A stretch of 5,159 nt of DNA from an uncultured Clostridia bacterium. GTDB taxonomy: Bacteria > Bacillota > Clostridia > Christensenellales > Borkfalkiaceae. The stretch is taken from positions 1 through 5,159 of the forward strand of contig CALGVF010000104.1 of assembly GCA_937920115.1 (NCBI GenBank). The letters are read 5' to 3'. Positions within the stretch are counted from its first letter, which is position 1, and each line of letters begins with the position of its first letter. Positions 4,544 to 5,159 of this stretch are shown piece by piece. The notes below the pieces were generated by a model. The model did no database searches. It was not told the DNA's origin and saw only the letters and a program-made list of their open reading frames with translations. Position numbers and translations under genes: made by a program.

Positions 4544-5159
4544 TTGAATCTTTTACATTTAAAATACGCAATCGAGGTCGCTAAATGCGGTTCTATGGGC
4601 AAGGCTTCGGAGACTTTGCTTATCGCTACTCCGAATTTAAGCCGTTCGATAAAAGAACTCGAAACCGACCTCGGCATACAAATTTTCGAGAGAACGAAAA
4701 ACGGCATGATTCTAACCCCTCAGGGAGAAGAATTTTTAAACTACGGCAAAGAAATACTGAAACAGATAGACGACGTCGAAAAGTTTTACAAAGAAGGGAC
4801 GCCGAAGAAACAGAAATTTTCGATTTCCGTGCCGAGAGCGTGCTATATTTCCGAAGCGTTCGCCGAGTTTTCCAAAACTCTTTCAAACGACCCCGCCGAG
4901 ATTTTCTACAAGGAAACGAACTCTCAGCGGACGATTAACAACATGTTGAATCACGAGTACAAACTCGGCATTATACGCTACGCCGCGGACTACGACAGGT
5001 ATTTCAAGGCGATGCTCGAAGAAAAGGGCTTTCAATACGAATTAGTAACCGAGTTTTCCTACTCTCTCATAATGAGCGAAAACAGCCCGCTCGCAAAAAA
5101 GGAAAACATCGCCTTTTCAGACCTCAAAGGCTATATCGAAATCGCCCACGCCGACCCGA
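4544..5159 (+). CDS. LysR-family transcriptional regulator, N-terminal part
   Basis: 205 codons are present; the frame is open to the window end, where about 90 residues are probably missing from a usual protein of about 300. The start is the TTG at 4544, because no ATG, GTG or other TTG lies in frame between it and the stop at 4508-4510. It gives M-N-L-L-H-L-K-Y, the classic LysR N-terminus. GGTG at 4533-4536 is a modest SD at 7 bases. The winged helix-turn-helix covers about residues 17-62, with A21-S-E, the recognition helix P30-N-L-S-R-S-I-K, then L43-G, F48-E-R and L57-T-P-Q-G. A linker helix follows (about 63-85). The co-inducer domain begins at about 91 with S-I-S-V-P-R and includes Y122-K-E-T-N-S and L141-G-I-I-R-Y. 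The target and ligand cannot be inferred. It is transcribed away from spoIIAA and may act on the shared intergenic region. Confidence 0.92.
   Translation, partial: MNLLHLKYAIEVAKCGSMGKASETLLIATPNLSRSIKELETDLGIQIFERTKNGMILTPQGEEFLNYGKEILKQIDDVEKFYKEGTPKKQKFSISVPRACYISEAFAEFSKTLSNDPAEIFYKETNSQRTINNMLNHEYKLGIIRYAADYDRYFKAMLEEKGFQYELVTEFSYSLIMSENSPLAKKENIAFSDLKGYIEIAHADP

Noticed and set aside
4626..4886. 86-codon minus-strand open frame inside the lysR-family gene
   Set aside because: It is antisense to the LysR coding region, with no initiation signals and no family resemblance.
4585..4938. 117-codon plus-strand open frame inside the lysR-family gene
   Set aside because: It is in a different frame from the clear LysR helix-turn-helix reading that starts at TTG 4544; its Arg-rich composition is typical of an out-of-frame reading.

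Overview
This window is a core sporulation locus from an endospore-forming Firmicute, most probably a member of the Clostridia. The evidence is a complete spoIIAA-spoIIAB-sigF operon and the first part of the spoIIIA operon (spoIIIAA, AB, AC, AD and the beginning of AE). All of these read on the minus strand, with a trmB gene between the two operons. Genus or species cannot be read from the sequence alone.

Layout, in the direction of minus-strand transcription (high to low coordinates). Positions 4399-2904 hold the anti-anti-sigma factor SpoIIAA, the anti-sigma factor/kinase SpoIIAB and the forespore sigma factor SigF, in the standard order and tightly spaced. Positions 2863-2186 hold trmB, a tRNA (guanine-N7-)-methyltransferase. 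It has its own consensus sigma-A-type promoter in the 40-bp gap after sigF, and a clear intrinsic terminator lies behind it (2142-2168). Positions 2098-1 hold spoIIIAA, AB, AC, AD and the first 71 codons of spoIIIAE. These genes overlap or almost touch, as expected for a translationally coupled operon.

On the plus strand, divergent from spoIIAA across a 144-bp intergenic region, a LysR-family transcription regulator starts at a TTG codon at 4544 and runs off the end of the window. Its promoter (TTGATT-17 bp-TATAAT, extended -10) is readable. That intergenic region also carries an imperfect direct repeat and two 8-bp palindromes spaced 10 bp apart.

Functionally, from family knowledge: SpoIIAB holds SigF inactive and phosphorylates SpoIIAA, and dephosphorylated SpoIIAA releases SigF in the forespore. 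SigF action leads to SigE activation in the mother cell, where the spoIIIA genes are normally made. Their products build the mother-cell side of the channel that connects to the engulfed forespore. The window therefore places an early forespore switch directly upstream of an early mother-cell channel operon. I found no unknown system, CRISPR array, tRNA/rRNA gene or mobile element. The points most worth checking are the predicted leaderless trmB mRNA, the Cys-for-Asp changes in TrmB, and the structured lysR/spoIIA intergenic region.
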